A DNA stretch of 58,562 nt, from contig JAJVHS010000097.1 of NCBI GenBank assembly GCA_022072615.1, positions 1 through 58,562 of the forward strand. Direction: 5' to 3'. The DNA comes from Phycisphaerales bacterium (GTDB taxonomy: Bacteria; Planctomycetota; Phycisphaerae; Phycisphaerales; UBA1924). The notes beneath the pieces were generated by a model. It saw only the letters and a list, made by a program, of their open reading frames with translations. It was not told the origin of the DNA and did no database searches. Both the position numbers and the translations under genes were made by a program. Positions 15,515 to 25,939 of this stretch are shown piece by piece (positions within the stretch are counted from its first letter, which is position 1; each line of letters opens with the position of its first letter).

Positions 15515-16303
15515 ATGACCGTCACGCAGAAGCTTCTCAAGGTTTTTCTGGTTGACAAACAGCTTCGCGGACTTCAATCACGTCTGCGAACGGCAGAAAA
15601 GTACTACGCCGAGCAGACGTCCGGCCTGACGCAACTGGAAACCAAGCTGTCCGGGCTGGAAGGGCAGATCCGCCAGATGACGGCGGTGGGGGCCGAGCGG
15701 CAGAGCGAAGTGGCTCGGCTGGATGAGAAGCTCAAGACCGTGCGCGACCGGATGGACGCCTCGCAGAAGCACAAGGAATACAAGGGATTCCTGACCGAGC
15801 TCAACGACCTAAAGGAAGCGCGGGACAAGGCCGAGACCGAGGCGCTGGAACAGATGACCAAGGCCGACGAGCTGAAGAAGCAGCTCGCGGAGATCCAGGC
15901 GCAGCGCGACGAGAAGGCCAAGATCGCCAAGGTGGCGCAGGAAGACCGCGACCGCCGGGCCGCGGAGATCAAGGACCGCCTCGAGGAGCTCCAGAAGGAG
16001 CGCAACGCCCTGACGGCGGACATTCCCAAGGAAGCGCTGCACGCGTTCGAGCTCCTGGTGCGGGCTCGGGGCGATGAGGCGATGGCCAAGATCGAGATCC
16101 AGGACCGCAAGCGTCACGAGTACAACTGCTCGTCGTGCAACATGTCGATCCCGATCGAGACGATCAGCTCGGTGCTGGGGTCCGGCAGGCTGACCAAGTG
16201 CGTGTCGTGTCAGTGCATCCTGTACGTGACGGATGAGGACGCGAAGATGCTGCAGGAGCCCGAGGGCAAGCCGGGGAAGAAGTCGAAGGTCAAGAGCGAG
16301 TGA
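15515..16303 (+). CDS. Coiled-coil protein with C-terminal zinc ribbon (DUF164/CT398-like)
   Basis: A 262-residue protein. Residues about 15-190 form one long, highly charged coiled coil (heptads rich in Lys, Glu, Leu and Gln). Residues 200-245 hold a four-cysteine zinc ribbon: CSSC and, about 26 residues later, CVSC. The end is Lys-rich. This is the layout of the widespread zf-RING_7/CT398 family, whose members are thought to bind RNA or partner proteins; the molecular role is not settled. It lies 87 bases after cdsA on the same strand. No signal peptide is present, so it is cytoplasmic. Confidence 0.87.
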   Translation: MTVTQKLLKVFLVDKQLRGLQSRLRTAEKYYAEQTSGLTQLETKLSGLEGQIRQMTAVGAERQSEVARLDEKLKTVRDRMDASQKHKEYKGFLTELNDLKEARDKAETEALEQMTKADELKKQLAEIQAQRDEKAKIAKVAQEDRDRRAAEIKDRLEELQKERNALTADIPKEALHAFELLVRARGDEAMAKIEIQDRKRHEYNCSSCNMSIPIETISSVLGSGRLTKCVSCQCILYVTDEDAKMLQEPEGKPGKKSKVKSE

Positions 16304-16506
16304 GCGCGGGGAGCCGGCCCGCCGCGGTGTGACCTTTCGGTGCGATCAGTTATGTGAAATGTGTTGGAAGCACGCCATTCGTTGGCCAGTGGCGGCGCGG
16401 GATAAGTTCAAAGCTCAAATCGCAAAGTTCAAAGGAAGGGCGAGGCGAGCACTGACACAGCACCGGCGGACCAGCCGCCAGTGGCACGGGAGGAAAGTGC
16501 GACGTT

Positions 16507-17874
16507 TCAGCCCTTCTTGATGACCGCGAGGCCCTTGTACGTGCCTTCGAGGATCTCCCGAGAGCTGGCTTTCATCCAGTCGTCGAGCACGCTCGCGTAA
16601 ACGTTGCGGAAGTCGATCCTGTACCTCAGGTCGCCGTCGTCGAGGTCCTGGAGCGAGGGGTGGTCGCCGTGCACGCCCGGCTTGACCATGGTGCCGAAGA
16701 GGAACATGGGCGCGGCGGTGCCGTGGTCGGTGCCGCCCGAGGCATTCTGGCCGACGCGCCGCCCGAATTCGCTGAAGGCCATGGTCAGGACGCGGCCCTC
16801 GTTGCCCTGTGCCTTGAGCTCGTCCTGGAATGCCTTGACGGCGGTGGTGAAGTCGCGGAGCAGGTTGGCGTGACGGCCCTGCGGACCGCCCTGGCCGGAG
16901 TGGGTATCGAAGCCGCCCTGCGTGACGTAGTAGACGCGGGTCTTGAGACCGGCCCGGATCATGCTCGAAACCATGGAGAGCTGGCGGCCGAGCTCGTTGC
17001 CGGGGAACGCGGTGGCCGGGCGGAGCGCGACGGCCTTTCGGATGAGTTCGGAGGAGACCTGCGCGTCGAGGCTCGTGCGCATGAGGAAGGCGGCGTTGGA
17101 GTCGGGACGGACCTCGGTGGCGGCCGGCTCGCGGCGCGCGATGCGGTTGTAGGGGTCGGCGAGCGACGCGTGGATGTCCTGCCCGGCCCAGCGGAAGAGC
17201 TCGGCGGACTCAAAGGAGATGGGCTTGATCATGCGGCCCTGCATGGCGAGCGGCGCGGTGCGGCCGATCGCGATGCCCGGGCTGTCGGTGGTCTGGGCCC
17301 TGGATGACGCGGCGTCGGTGGCGTCGGCTCGCTGGGCCTTGGGAGACTTCGGCGCCGTGCCGCTCTCGCCCTTGCCGTAGCCGCAGCACTCGGCGTCGAA
17401 ATAGCGGCCGAGCCACCCGTCGCCGGTGGCGCTGGTGTCGGCGGTCTGCCAGATGTCCATCGACTTGAAATGCGAGCGGTTGGGATTGGGGTAGCCCACG
17501 CCCTGCACGACCGCGGCGAGTCCGTTGTCGTACATCTCGCGCAGGGCCGTCATGGCGGGGTGGATGCCGATGCCGTCCGATCCCGAGAGCTTGAGCGCGT
17601 CCTTCTCGGCGATCGCGATGGCGGGCCGGGCCCGGTAGTACTGGTTCATCCCGTACGGCACGACCGTGTTGAGGCCGTCGTTGCCGCCGCCGAGCTGGAC
17701 GACGACCAGGATGCGATCGTCGGACACGCCCGGCGCGGAGGAGAGACCGCCCAGCGCGTTGTGCAGCGCGTACGCGGATCCCTGGATGAACGCCGGGACG
17801 GCGAGCGATGCCGAGGCCAGCGTGAGCGACGAGCCCAGGAATTCGCGTCGGGTGAAGGAGGTTGGCGTGGTCAT
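16507..17874 (-). CDS. DUF1501 family protein, Tat-exported
   Basis: A 455-residue protein that starts with MTTPTSFTRREFLGSS, a twin-arginine signal; this fixes the start at the internal Met. Typical DUF1501 segments are present: VVVQLGGGNDGLNTVVPY, NPNRSHFKSMDIWQTAD, GGFDTHSGQGG, MAFSEFGRRVGQNASGGTDHGTAAPMFLFG. The family resembles alkaline-phosphatase-like sulfatases and is abundant in planctomycetes, but its substrate is unknown. The partner DUF1800 gene is directly upstream in the same orientation, the usual arrangement. An extra Ala/Ser/Lys-rich insertion lies at about residues 175-195. Confidence 0.92.
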   Translation of the reverse strand: MTTPTSFTRREFLGSSLTLASASLAVPAFIQGSAYALHNALGGLSSAPGVSDDRILVVVQLGGGNDGLNTVVPYGMNQYYRARPAIAIAEKDALKLSGSDGIGIHPAMTALREMYDNGLAAVVQGVGYPNPNRSHFKSMDIWQTADTSATGDGWLGRYFDAECCGYGKGESGTAPKSPKAQRADATDAASSRAQTTDSPGIAIGRTAPLAMQGRMIKPISFESAELFRWAGQDIHASLADPYNRIARREPAATEVRPDSNAAFLMRTSLDAQVSSELIRKAVALRPATAFPGNELGRQLSMVSSMIRAGLKTRVYYVTQGGFDTHSGQGGPQGRHANLLRDFTTAVKAFQDELKAQGNEGRVLTMAFSEFGRRVGQNASGGTDHGTAAPMFLFGTMVKPGVHGDHPSLQDLDDGDLRYRIDFRNVYASVLDDWMKASSREILEGTYKGLAVIKKG

Positions 17875-17900
17875 GGGTGTCTCGAAAAAGGCACTGGGCT

Positions 17901-17966
17901 TCGGGCACTGGGCACTGGTGAGAATCAGACAGAAGGCACGAGGCATCGGGCACTGGGCACTGGTGA
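17901..17966. repeat. 21-bp direct repeat in the DUF1800-DUF1501 spacer
   Basis: The 21-base unit TCGGGCACTGGGCACTGGTG plus A occurs at 17901-17921 and again at 17946-17966. Just after it, ATGCCTGATGCC and GCCCAGTGC (17998-18022) give partial inverse copies. The spacer as a whole (17875-18025) is built of such GGCAT and GGCACTGG units. A related unit occurs at 22183-22258. Confidence 0.75.
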
Positions 17967-18025
17967 CAATCCCAAGCCGAAGGCTGGTCTTCCACCGATG
18001 CCTGATGCCGAGAGCCCAGTGCGTT

Positions 18026-19624
18026 CTAGCACAACTGATACTCCGGCATGGTCGTGATCACCAACAGCAGCGCGGTGACAAGGTCGGGCGTGATGGTGCC
18101 GCCGCGCGAACGGGCGAACTCGGTGAGCGAGGCCCGGGCCGCCGGCGGCGCCCGCCCGATCGTGAGTTTGAGCAGGTACTCGACGACGCGGTCGGGGTCG
18201 TTGGCGGAGGAGGGGTCGGCCTTGGAAAGTTCGGCGAGGAGCTGGGTCGGGTCGTAGCGGGTGGAGTCGGCGGTGGGGTCGTAGCCGACGGGCTTCTTGC
18301 CGGTGAGCAGGAACGTGAGGATGTTCTGGCGCACGAAGAGCGTCGAGGTGTTGATCCACGAACGACCGCCCTCCCAGCCCTTGACCGAGGGCGGGAAGAA
18401 GATGTTCTGGCCCATGAGGTCCAGGGCGTCGTTGAGGATGCCAAGGTCGCGCACGGGGGTGTTGAGCGAGCGCACCGCGCCGACGACGAGCACCACCGGG
18501 CTCTTGATCTGGTCGCTCATCACGCGCGGGCTGTAGAAGTGCTCGCTCAGCAGCAGGCGGCGGAGCATGGGCTTGATGTCGTAGCGGGCGCCCAGGAGCG
18601 ATGAGGCCAGGCCGTTCAGCACCGTGCGCACGGAGGGGTCGAGCTCGCGGTCGGGCAGGCGCTCGATGGGCGGCAGCTCGCTGACGAAGAAGCCGTAGAC
18701 GCGGCGGGCGACGTAGGCGCTGCACGCCCGGGTCTCGAGGATCGCCTTGACAAAGCCGTCGCCGTCGAGCGGGGCCTTCTTGCCGAGGATCACCTTCTCG
18801 CCGTTGTCGTGGTTCTTCTGATCGAAGTAGAACTCGTCGTCGCGGAAGGTGTAGCCGGTGAGGGCCCGGGCGCCCTCCTTGATGTCCCTCTCGGTGTAGT
18901 TGCCCACGCCGAGGCTGAAGAGCTCCATGATCTCGCGGGCGAGGTTCTCGTTGGGTCGGCCCTTGCGGCTCTCGTCGTTGTCGAGGTACTTGATCATCGC
19001 GGGGTCGCGGATCAGGTCGAAGAGCATCTGGCCGAAGTTGCCCAGGGCGTTCCTGCGGAACATCTGGTTCTGCAGGAACATGTGGTAGCTGTTCTCGATG
19101 GTGCGGTAGTTGGTCGCGAGGATGCCGTGCCAGAAGAGGGTCATCTTCTCTTCGAGGGGGCGGGGCGTCTCGATCATCCGCTTGAGCCACCACTTCTGGA
19201 TCTCGGTCATCTGCGAGCGGTCGGACCGCTCGCGGTTCTGGCGCTCCTGGCGGAACTTGGCCAAAGCGTCCTCATCCTGGGCGCGCTGGGCCTTGCGGTA
19301 GGCCTCGCGCTCCTCGGCCGAGGCGGGGCGCATGATGTCGGCGTCGAAGAGGTCGCCGCTCACCGGATCGGCCGCGGCCTTGTCGAAGTCCAGGATGTAG
19401 TCGACCGCCTTTTCAGGGCCCCAGGAGGCGAGGGTCTGGATCTGGGCGGGCGTGCCGCCGAAGCCGGCTCGCCACAAGAGGTGACGGGCCTGGTCGTAGC
19501 CGAAGTGGTGGGGGCGGATGGGGTTCAGCGACGCCGAGAGCTTCTCGGACTTTTCGGGCGCAGCGCCCGGCTGCGGGCCAGGCTGCGATGGAGCAAGTCC
19601 CAGGGGTGGGGGTGAGCGTCTCAT
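18026..19624 (-). CDS. DUF1800 family protein
   Basis: A 532-residue protein whose Met at 19624 gives the N-terminus; the upstream extension is unlikely to be coding. Typical DUF1800 stretches are present: HLLWRAGFGGTPAQI, MTLFWHGILATN, NENLAREIMELFSLGVGNYTERDI, ALTGYTFRD, SPVVLVVGAVRSL and PSVKGWEGGRSWINTSTL. The function is unknown; the family is nearly always encoded beside DUF1501, as here, and is common in planctomycetes. Unlike its partner it lacks an obvious Tat signal and begins with a Pro-rich stretch, so the route of export (if any) is not clear. Confidence 0.92.
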   Translation of the reverse strand: MRRSPPPLGLAPSQPGPQPGAAPEKSEKLSASLNPIRPHHFGYDQARHLLWRAGFGGTPAQIQTLASWGPEKAVDYILDFDKAAADPVSGDLFDADIMRPASAEEREAYRKAQRAQDEDALAKFRQERQNRERSDRSQMTEIQKWWLKRMIETPRPLEEKMTLFWHGILATNYRTIENSYHMFLQNQMFRRNALGNFGQMLFDLIRDPAMIKYLDNDESRKGRPNENLAREIMELFSLGVGNYTERDIKEGARALTGYTFRDDEFYFDQKNHDNGEKVILGKKAPLDGDGFVKAILETRACSAYVARRVYGFFVSELPPIERLPDRELDPSVRTVLNGLASSLLGARYDIKPMLRRLLLSEHFYSPRVMSDQIKSPVVLVVGAVRSLNTPVRDLGILNDALDLMGQNIFFPPSVKGWEGGRSWINTSTLFVRQNILTFLLTGKKPVGYDPTADSTRYDPTQLLAELSKADPSSANDPDRVVEYLLKLTIGRAPPAARASLTEFARSRGGTITPDLVTALLLVITTMPEYQLC

Positions 19625-19792
19625 GGACACGGTCTCCGCGAAGCAGCCCGGGCGGGCTCGTTGCACAACGCTCGCCCGGGGCGGGCGATTGCACCCGGTG
19701 GCCGAACCGGCGCCGGGCCGACGCCCGGCGCGCCCAGTATGCCATGATCGAGCGGCGGCGCGAACTCCCAAGAGCGGAAAGTCCGCGCCCCG

Positions 19793-21247
19793 TCAGGGTT
19801 GCTCGACCGGCTTCCGTCGCGACGCGCCCCGTGCCAACACCGTCCCGGCGGCGGCGAAGGCGATGATGAGGGCGCCGTTGGCCTGGTGCACGGTCGCCGC
19901 CAGCACCTGGGAGCGCGGCGGAGGCGGCTTGCTGTCCATCTCGTGCGCGAGCGGGGCGGCTTCCTTCACCGTGCCGGTGAACACCAGCCCCAGGACAAGC
20001 CAGCCCAGGCCGAACTGAAGCAGGATGCAGCCGAGCAGGCCCGTGCCCAGACGGCGGCTGAGCCGCGCGGCCGGATCGGGCAGGTCCCGCGTCCAGCGGA
20101 GCATCATCCCGCCGATGAAACCCAGGATGACGATGACCACCGCCAGCGCGACGTGGGTGTAGAGCGGGTGGTTCTGGCCGGTGTGGCGGTACCACGCCCC
20201 CATGATGAGCTGGACGATCAGCAGGTGGAACAGGGCGACCACGACGATGCGCCGCTTGCGCGGGTGGCGGACTTCGTCGGGCGGGAGCGACGTCACCGGC
20301 GGCGAGGCCTTGAGCGTGCGGTACCCCAGCGTGAGGTAGGTGGTGCCCGCGGCGAGCGCGGCGAAGAAGAGCTGCGCGAGGATGCCGTGAACCGTGGCGA
20401 GGGCGGTGCTGTTCTGCACGACGCGCAGGCCGCCGAGCACGCCCTGCACGCACACGGCGACGAACAGCACGATCATCCAGCCGCGGACCCAGCGGCGTTT
20501 CTCGACCCGCAGCGTGTAGATCATGAGCGCCAGGACCGAGAGGCCGACCATCGCGCCAAAGAGCCGGTGCGAGTGCTCGAGGAACACGCGCGGGTGGCTC
20601 ATCAGCGAGACGGGGAAGAGGAACATGTTGGCGCCGTATGAGTCGGGCCAGCCGGGGACGGCCATGCCGCTCGCGGTGCTGGTGACGAACCCGCCCAGGA
20701 TGATGAGCGGCAGCGCGGCGACGGTGCTAACCAGCGAGAGCCGGGCGAGCCAGCGTCCGTGCCCGGCGTAGTTACCGTCGGGAGGAGGGGGCGACTTGCC
20801 GACGACCGAGCCGATCAGCCCGCCCAGCGCGCCGATCACAGCGCCGGCGAGCAGGAAGCCGGGGATGTAGATCGCGGCGGCGGGCGTGAGGCCTTCGAAG
20901 CCTTCGGCGGGCTTGGTACCCGGCCGGGCCTGCTCGACCAAGTACGAAGCGAGCACGAGGAGGTTGATGGCCGCGGCGAGCGTTCCCGCGCCGGCCCCGA
21001 CGATCCATCCGAGCCGCGGCGCGCCGCCCCGGGCAAGGGACCAGCCGGCGAAGACCATCCCGGCGGCGAGCACTGCCAGGAGAACGCCGCCGACGATCGG
21101 AGGCGAGAGGTCCACGCCCGGGATGTGGGTGAGGAGCCAGGCGCACCACATGGCGACTGCCGTACCAAATCCGTACACGAGTATCGGACCGCTCCGGATA
21201 GGCTTGGTGGCGTCGACCCCGTCCAAGTGAAGTCTCTGGGTGGTCAT
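19793..21247 (-). CDS. ctaA: Heme A synthase, COX15/CtaA family, with N-terminal extension
   Basis: A 484-residue membrane protein. Residues about 170-480 are the eight-helix CtaA core with its heme-ligand histidines: LEHSHRLFGAMVG, ATVHGILAQLFF, THVALAVV and ATVHQANGALI. It converts heme O to heme A for the caa3 oxidase encoded further along. An N-terminal extension of about 160 residues adds some four membrane helices not found in typical CtaA. AGGAAG lies just before the ATG. It is divergent from actA, so heme A synthesis and the respiratory operon share one 219-base control region. CtaB is not in the window. Confidence 0.9.
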   Translation of the reverse strand: MTTQRLHLDGVDATKPIRSGPILVYGFGTAVAMWCAWLLTHIPGVDLSPPIVGGVLLAVLAAGMVFAGWSLARGGAPRLGWIVGAGAGTLAAAINLLVLASYLVEQARPGTKPAEGFEGLTPAAAIYIPGFLLAGAVIGALGGLIGSVVGKSPPPPDGNYAGHGRWLARLSLVSTVAALPLIILGGFVTSTASGMAVPGWPDSYGANMFLFPVSLMSHPRVFLEHSHRLFGAMVGLSVLALMIYTLRVEKRRWVRGWMIVLFVAVCVQGVLGGLRVVQNSTALATVHGILAQLFFAALAAGTTYLTLGYRTLKASPPVTSLPPDEVRHPRKRRIVVVALFHLLIVQLIMGAWYRHTGQNHPLYTHVALAVVIVILGFIGGMMLRWTRDLPDPAARLSRRLGTGLLGCILLQFGLGWLVLGLVFTGTVKEAAPLAHEMDSKPPPPRSQVLAATVHQANGALIIAFAAAGTVLARGASRRKPVEQP

Positions 21248-21466
21248 CGATTTTCTTCCTGAGAATCGGTCTCAGTTGCTGTCGTACAGTAGGTGAGGCT
21301 TGACAGCGTAGGTGAGCCGGCACAAATTTCCGGTACTACAGAAATCTGTTTGACGGCACAGGAATGCGCCGGACGTTAGTCTGTTGAGTTCCAAGACGGT
21401 CCGGTCGGGGTTTTCTTGCAACCCGGCCGGGGTACGGTCGGGCAGATTACCGCAGGAGTCACGAGC

Positions 21467-22168
21467 GTGTCGGTGATATTCCCGAGATGGATGAACTCGT
21501 TGCCCCCGGTGCTCGCGGTGGGGGTGGTCGGCGGACTGACCGCCGCGGTGGGGCTGTTCTGGTACTACGCGACGCCGAAGTTCTGGCGGGTCGGGTACAT
21601 GCCGGTGCAGCCGGGTGGCGGGTTCAATCACCAGCTGCACGCGGGCAAGCTGGGGATGGACTGCCGCTACTGCCACAGCAAGATCGAGCAGAGCTCGGAA
21701 GCGAACATCCCTTCCGTGCACGTCTGCTACGGGTGCCACGCCGACAACCGCCTGGTGCAGTTCACCAACGCGACGCACAAGGCCAAGACGGACTTTGTCC
21801 GCGAGGCGTACGTCAAGGACGAACCGATCGCCTGGAACCGGGTGCACAAGCTGCCGGATTACGTCCGCAACTTCCCGCACGACATCCACATCGCGGCGGG
21901 CGTGAGCTGCTACTCGTGCCACGGGCAGATCATGGGCATGCCGATCGTCTACCACGCTCAGCCGCTGAGCATGAGCTGGTGCCTTGATTGCCACCGCGAC
22001 GTGCAGGTCAATCCGCAGAACCACCTCGTGCCCAAGGACATGGTGACCAAGCTGATCGCGGTCGAGAACCGGCTCGCCAACCCGCAGGAGCACGCGGGCG
22101 AGGCGGCCAAGCTTCTCGAGAACATCAAGCTGGTGCCGCCCGAGAACTGCGGAGCGTGTCACTACTAG
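21467..22168 (+). CDS. actA: Alternative complex III subunit ActA, pentaheme cytochrome c
   Basis: A 233-residue protein with one N-terminal membrane helix (about residues 10-32) followed by five CXXCH sites: CRYCH, CYGCH, CYSCH, CLDCH and CGACH at the C-terminus. Five hemes plus one anchor is the ActA pattern. It takes electrons from the Fe-S clusters of ActB and passes them on towards ActE or the oxidase. The start is set at GTG 21467 because AGGAG (21454-21458) lies eight bases before it; the longer TTG start lacks support. First gene of the ACIII operon. Confidence 0.93.
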   Translation: MSVIFPRWMNSLPPVLAVGVVGGLTAAVGLFWYYATPKFWRVGYMPVQPGGGFNHQLHAGKLGMDCRYCHSKIEQSSEANIPSVHVCYGCHADNRLVQFTNATHKAKTDFVREAYVKDEPIAWNRVHKLPDYVRNFPHDIHIAAGVSCYSCHGQIMGMPIVYHAQPLSMSWCLDCHRDVQVNPQNHLVPKDMVTKLIAVENRLANPQEHAGEAAKLLENIKLVPPENCGACHY

Positions 22169-22182
22169 GGCGCACCACGCAC

Positions 22183-22258
22183 CGGGCATCAGGCATCACA
22201 GCCGGGCCCGGTGCGACAGACGCCCTCCCCTTCACGAATGCCTGTTGCCTGATGCCCG
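22183..22258. repeat. 13-bp inverted repeat in the actA-actB spacer
   Basis: CGGGCATCAGGCA (22183-22195) pairs perfectly with TGCCTGATGCCCG (22246-22258) across 50 bases. It could form a hairpin between the first two ACIII genes and so influence their relative expression. The same words (TGCCTGATGCC) occur in the spacer near 17998. Confidence 0.7.
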
Positions 22259-22285
22259 ACGACGGCTCGAATTCTGGTGCCTCTC

Positions 22286-25200
22286 ATGACTGACCAATGC
22301 CATTCAACGACCAAGGGCCCGACCAAGAAGCCGAGCAAGGCGGAACTGGCGAGCACGGCTCGGGTTCTTCAGACCGCCGGCAAGGGCCAGCCGCGCGCGT
22401 GGCGCAGCCTCGATGAGGTGGCCGACACGGCGGAGTTCCGCGAGCTGGTCGAGCGTGAGTTCCCGGCGAGCGCGTCGGAGCTGCTCTCGGGTTCGCGTCG
22501 AGCGTTCCTGCAGTTCATGGGCGCCACGGCCGCCCTGGCCGGCGCGGCGACGATCCCCGGGTGCCGGCGGCCCGAGCAGACCATCTTGCCCTACAGCCGC
22601 GAGGTGCCCGAGGAGGTGATCCCGGGCAAGCCGCTGTACTACGCGACGTCGATGACGCGGCCGGGCGGCGGCGTCGAGGGCATCCTGGTCGAGACGCACG
22701 AGGGGCGGCCGACGAAGATCGAGGGCAACCCGCTGCACCCGGTGAACCAGGGCCGCAGCTCGGTGTGGAGCCAGGCGCACGTGATGGGTCTGTACGACCC
22801 CGACCGCCTGAAATTCCCGCAGTTCCGCAATTCCACCCGCGGCCAGATCGAGGCCACGTGGGAGGACTTCCGGTCGTGGGCGGCGGAGAACCTGCGCGGC
22901 GCCGACGGCGACCAGGGGGCGAGCGTCGCGATCATCGCCGACAAGAAGGCCTCGCCGACGCGGGACGCGATCAAGGCGGCGGTGCTCGGCAAGTGGTCCA
23001 AGGCGACGTGGGTGAACTGGGACGCGTCGGATTGCCGCGGGCCGGTGGAAGGGACGCGGATCGCGCTGGGCGCCCCGATGCGCGAGCAGCTCTCGATAGC
23101 GCAGGCCAGGGTCATCGTGTCGCTCGACCGCGATTTCCTGAACCCGGTGGCCGAGCCCAACGGCCTGGCTCACTCGCGTGACTGGGCGGCGACGCGCAAC
23201 GTGCAGACGACCAAGGACGAGATGTCCCGCCTGTACGTGGTCGAGTCGGGCTTCTCGATCACCGGCGGCTGCGCGGATCACCGTCTGCGGGTGGCGCCGA
23301 GCCGGCTCCCGGCGGTGGCGGTCGCGCTCGCCCGGCAGATCCTGTCGAAGTCGCAGATCCCGGGGTCGCAGGCGCTGATCGAGGCGGTGATGGCCAAGAA
23401 CGTCCCCGCGGGCGACCCGGACGTCAACGTGAAGACCGAGTCGGGTACGTCGTGGATCGACGAAGTGGTGATGGACCTGCTCGACGGGGCCAAGCGCGGT
23501 CGGACGGTCGTGGTGGCGGGCGCGTCGCTGCCGGCGGAGGTGCACGCCCTGGTGTGCGCGATGAACGCGGCGCTGCAGTCGGTCGGCCAGGTGGTCAAGT
23601 ACCAGCCGATGACCGAGGACGAGGCGGCCGACTCGATGGCCCAGATGCGGGCCGCGGTCGAGAAGATCAACGCGGGCACGATCAAGACGGTGATCTGCGT
23701 GGGCGTGAACCCGGTGTTCGATGCTCCGGGGGACCTTGGCTTCGCCGAGGCCTTCGCCAAGGCGCCGCAGACGATCACGCTCTCGGTGCCCTCGACGGAG
23801 ACGGCGGCCGCGTCGCTGTGGTCGCTGAACGGGTCGCACGAGCTCGAGGCCTGGGGCGACACGCGGGCGATGGACGGGACGATCGCTCCCATCCAGCCGA
23901 TGATCGCGCCGCTCTACGGGCCGTCGGACCTGAAGCTCCAGCAGCCGATGAGCGAGATCGAGTTCCTGGCGCTCCTGGCATCGGACGATCGCGGCGGGGC
24001 GCGGCTGGACGGGTACGAGCTGGTCCGGTCGACCTGGCGCAAGCAGATGGGCGAGGCGGGCTTCGACAAGAAGTGGCGGGCGGCGCTGCACGACGGCGTG
24101 GTCGTCGGTTCGGGGCGCCAGGCCGCGACGCCGGAGATCAAGATCGCCGACGTCGCCAGGGTCGTCTCGGGGATCGAGCTTGCGGGCATGCCCGGCGAGC
24201 GCTCGCTGGACGTGAAGTTCACGACCGACGTGATCGCGGGCGGCCGGTTCTCGAACGTGCCGTGGCTGCAGGAGATGCCGCGCGACGGGACGCGCGTGGT
24301 GTGGGACAACCCGGCGCTGGTGAGCCCGGCGACGGCCCGTCGGCTGGGCGTGATGGAGGACCCGTCGGACCCCTACACCGACGGGACGTACCCGCACGCC
24401 CGGATGTTCAAGCTGACGGTCGACGGCCGGTCGGTCGAGCTGGCGTTCTGGGTGCTGCCGGGGATGGCGGACAACACGGTGATCCTGACGACGGGGTACG
24501 GCCGGCGGGTGTGCGGCCGGGTCGGCGACGGCGTCGGGTTTGATATCTCGGGCGTGCGGACCTCGCGGGCGCCGTGGATGGCTCGCGGGGCGTCGATGGA
24601 GCGTGCGAGCGGGTCGTACATGATCGCCAGCACGCAGAACCACTGGTCGATGGAGGGCCGGACGTCGATCGTCCGCCAGGCGGACCTGAAGTGGTGGCAG
24701 CAGCACGGCGACGAGCTGGTGGACGACACCGATCCGGTGTACGGCACCCCGGGCAAGCTGAACTTCGGCGAGCGGCTGGGCGAGCTGTCGCACACGCCGC
24801 CGAACGTGTCGATCTACGTGAACCCGTACAACCAGTCGAAGGACGACGCCGCCCCGGGGTCGACGTACTCGACGGGTCCGCAGTGGGGGATGACGATCGA
24901 CCTGTCCAAGTGCACGGGCTGCGGGACGTGCACGATCGCGTGCCAGGCGGAGAACAACATCCCGTCGGTGGGCAAGATCGAGACGGCCAAGGGCCGCGAG
25001 CTGCTGTGGATCCGCGTGGACCGGTATTTCACCGGCGACAGCGTGGATTCACCGGAGCAGATGCTGCACCAGCCGGTGGCGTGCGTGCACTGCGAGAACG
25101 CGCCGTGCGAGACGGTGTGCCCGGTGAACGCGACGGTGCACGGCCCCGAGGGCATCAACTACATGACGTACAACCGCTGCATCGGCACGCGGTACTGCGC

Positions 25201-25939
25201 GAACAACTGCCCGTACAAGGTGCGGCGTTACAACTACTTCGACTACGGCGTGACGCGGTTCAACGGCGACTACTACGGCAAGAGCCTGCTGGAGAAAGTG
25301 CTGCCGGAGGGGGGCCTCGGCCACACGGTGACGGGTTCGACCGAGCACAACTCGATCAACGTGAACCTGGTGCCGCCGCGCCTGCGGGAGAAGCTCGACC
25401 AGATCAGCCGCATGCAGAAGAACCCGAACGTGACGGTGCGTTCGCGCGGCGTGATGGAGAAGTGCTCGTTCTGCATCCAGCGGATCAACGCGGCGCGGCA
25501 GGAGTGCCGTCTGCAGGACCTGGAGAACGTGCCCGACGGCTTCTTCACGACGGCGTGCGCGCAGGCGTGCCCGGCGGACGCGATCACCTTCGGCGACACG
25601 CTGGACGCGGGGTCGAGGGTGTCGGGGCAGCGGCGTCACGGCCGCAGCTACCTGCTGCTTGGGTACCTCAACACGCGGCCGCGGACGAGCCACATGGTCC
25701 GGATCAACAACCCCAACGAGCGGATCCGCCGCGTGGTGCACGACCCGCTCGAGCACGGGCACGGCGACGATCACGGCGGGCATGACGGCAGCCACGGCGG
25801 GGAGCCGGCGGCCGGGGGCGAGCAGCACGGGAACGCGTCGTTCCGGCGCGACCGGCGCAAGCTGCTCATCGACAAGGGATATGCGTTGTCTCTCAACGTG
25901 CTGAAGGGCGCCGTGGCGCCGTTTGGAGTGAATGCATGA
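22286..25939 (+). CDS. actB: Alternative complex III subunit ActB, molybdopterin-like plus Fe-S fusion
   Basis: A 1217-residue protein. Residues 70-79 carry a Tat-type motif ([10 protein letters not shown]) and a Cys93 that could be lipidated. Residues about 95-780 resemble the molybdopterin oxidoreductase fold without cofactor or Fe-S ligands, as in known ActB. Residues about 865-1110 are the Fe-S domain: [11 protein letters not shown] at 876-886, [13 protein letters not shown] from 933, [11 protein letters not shown] from 965, CSFC at 1060, then CAQAC. These would hold three [4Fe-4S] clusters and one [3Fe-4S]. It faces the periplasm and links the quinol-oxidising subunits to ActA. The His/Gly-rich stretch near 1160 is a local feature. 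ATG 22286 is preferred to GTG 22277. Confidence 0.93.
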   Translation: MTDQCHSTTKGPTKKPSKAELASTARVLQTAGKGQPRAWRSLDEVADTAEFRELVEREFPASASELLSGSRRAFLQFMGATAALAGAATIPGCRRPEQTILPYSREVPEEVIPGKPLYYATSMTRPGGGVEGILVETHEGRPTKIEGNPLHPVNQGRSSVWSQAHVMGLYDPDRLKFPQFRNSTRGQIEATWEDFRSWAAENLRGADGDQGASVAIIADKKASPTRDAIKAAVLGKWSKATWVNWDASDCRGPVEGTRIALGAPMREQLSIAQARVIVSLDRDFLNPVAEPNGLAHSRDWAATRNVQTTKDEMSRLYVVESGFSITGGCADHRLRVAPSRLPAVAVALARQILSKSQIPGSQALIEAVMAKNVPAGDPDVNVKTESGTSWIDEVVMDLLDGAKRGRTVVVAGASLPAEVHALVCAMNAALQSVGQVVKYQPMTEDEAADSMAQMRAAVEKINAGTIKTVICVGVNPVFDAPGDLGFAEAFAKAPQTITLSVPSTETAAASLWSLNGSHELEAWGDTRAMDGTIAPIQPMIAPLYGPSDLKLQQPMSEIEFLALLASDDRGGARLDGYELVRSTWRKQMGEAGFDKKWRAALHDGVVVGSGRQAATPEIKIADVARVVSGIELAGMPGERSLDVKFTTDVIAGGRFSNVPWLQEMPRDGTRVVWDNPALVSPATARRLGVMEDPSDPYTDGTYPHARMFKLTVDGRSVELAFWVLPGMADNTVILTTGYGRRVCGRVGDGVGFDISGVRTSRAPWMARGASMERASGSYMIASTQNHWSMEGRTSIVRQADLKWWQQHGDELVDDTDPVYGTPGKLNFGERLGELSHTPPNVSIYVNPYNQSKDDAAPGSTYSTGPQWGMTIDLSKCTGCGTCTIACQAENNIPSVGKIETAKGRELLWIRVDRYFTGDSVDSPEQMLHQPVACVHCENAPCETVCPVNATVHGPEGINYMTYNRCIGTRYCANNCPYKVRRYNYFDYGVTRFNGDYYGKSLLEKVLPEGGLGHTVTGSTEHNSINVNLVPPRLREKLDQISRMQKNPNVTVRSRGVMEKCSFCIQRINAARQECRLQDLENVPDGFFTTACAQACPADAITFGDTLDAGSRVSGQRRHGRSYLLLGYLNTRPRTSHMVRINNPNERIRRVVHDPLEHGHGDDHGGHDGSHGGEPAAGGEQHGNASFRRDRRKLLIDKGYALSLNVLKGAVAPFGVNA

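Noticed and set aside
21300..21328. TTGACA with a possible -10 box CAAATT in the ctaA-actA spacer
   Set aside because: The -35 is perfect but the -10 matches only half of the consensus, and planctomycete promoters are not well described; too weak to list.
22304..24793. Open frame of 829 codons antisense to actB
   Set aside because: Arg/His/Leu-rich composition typical of the antisense frame of a GC-rich gene; actB itself is certain.
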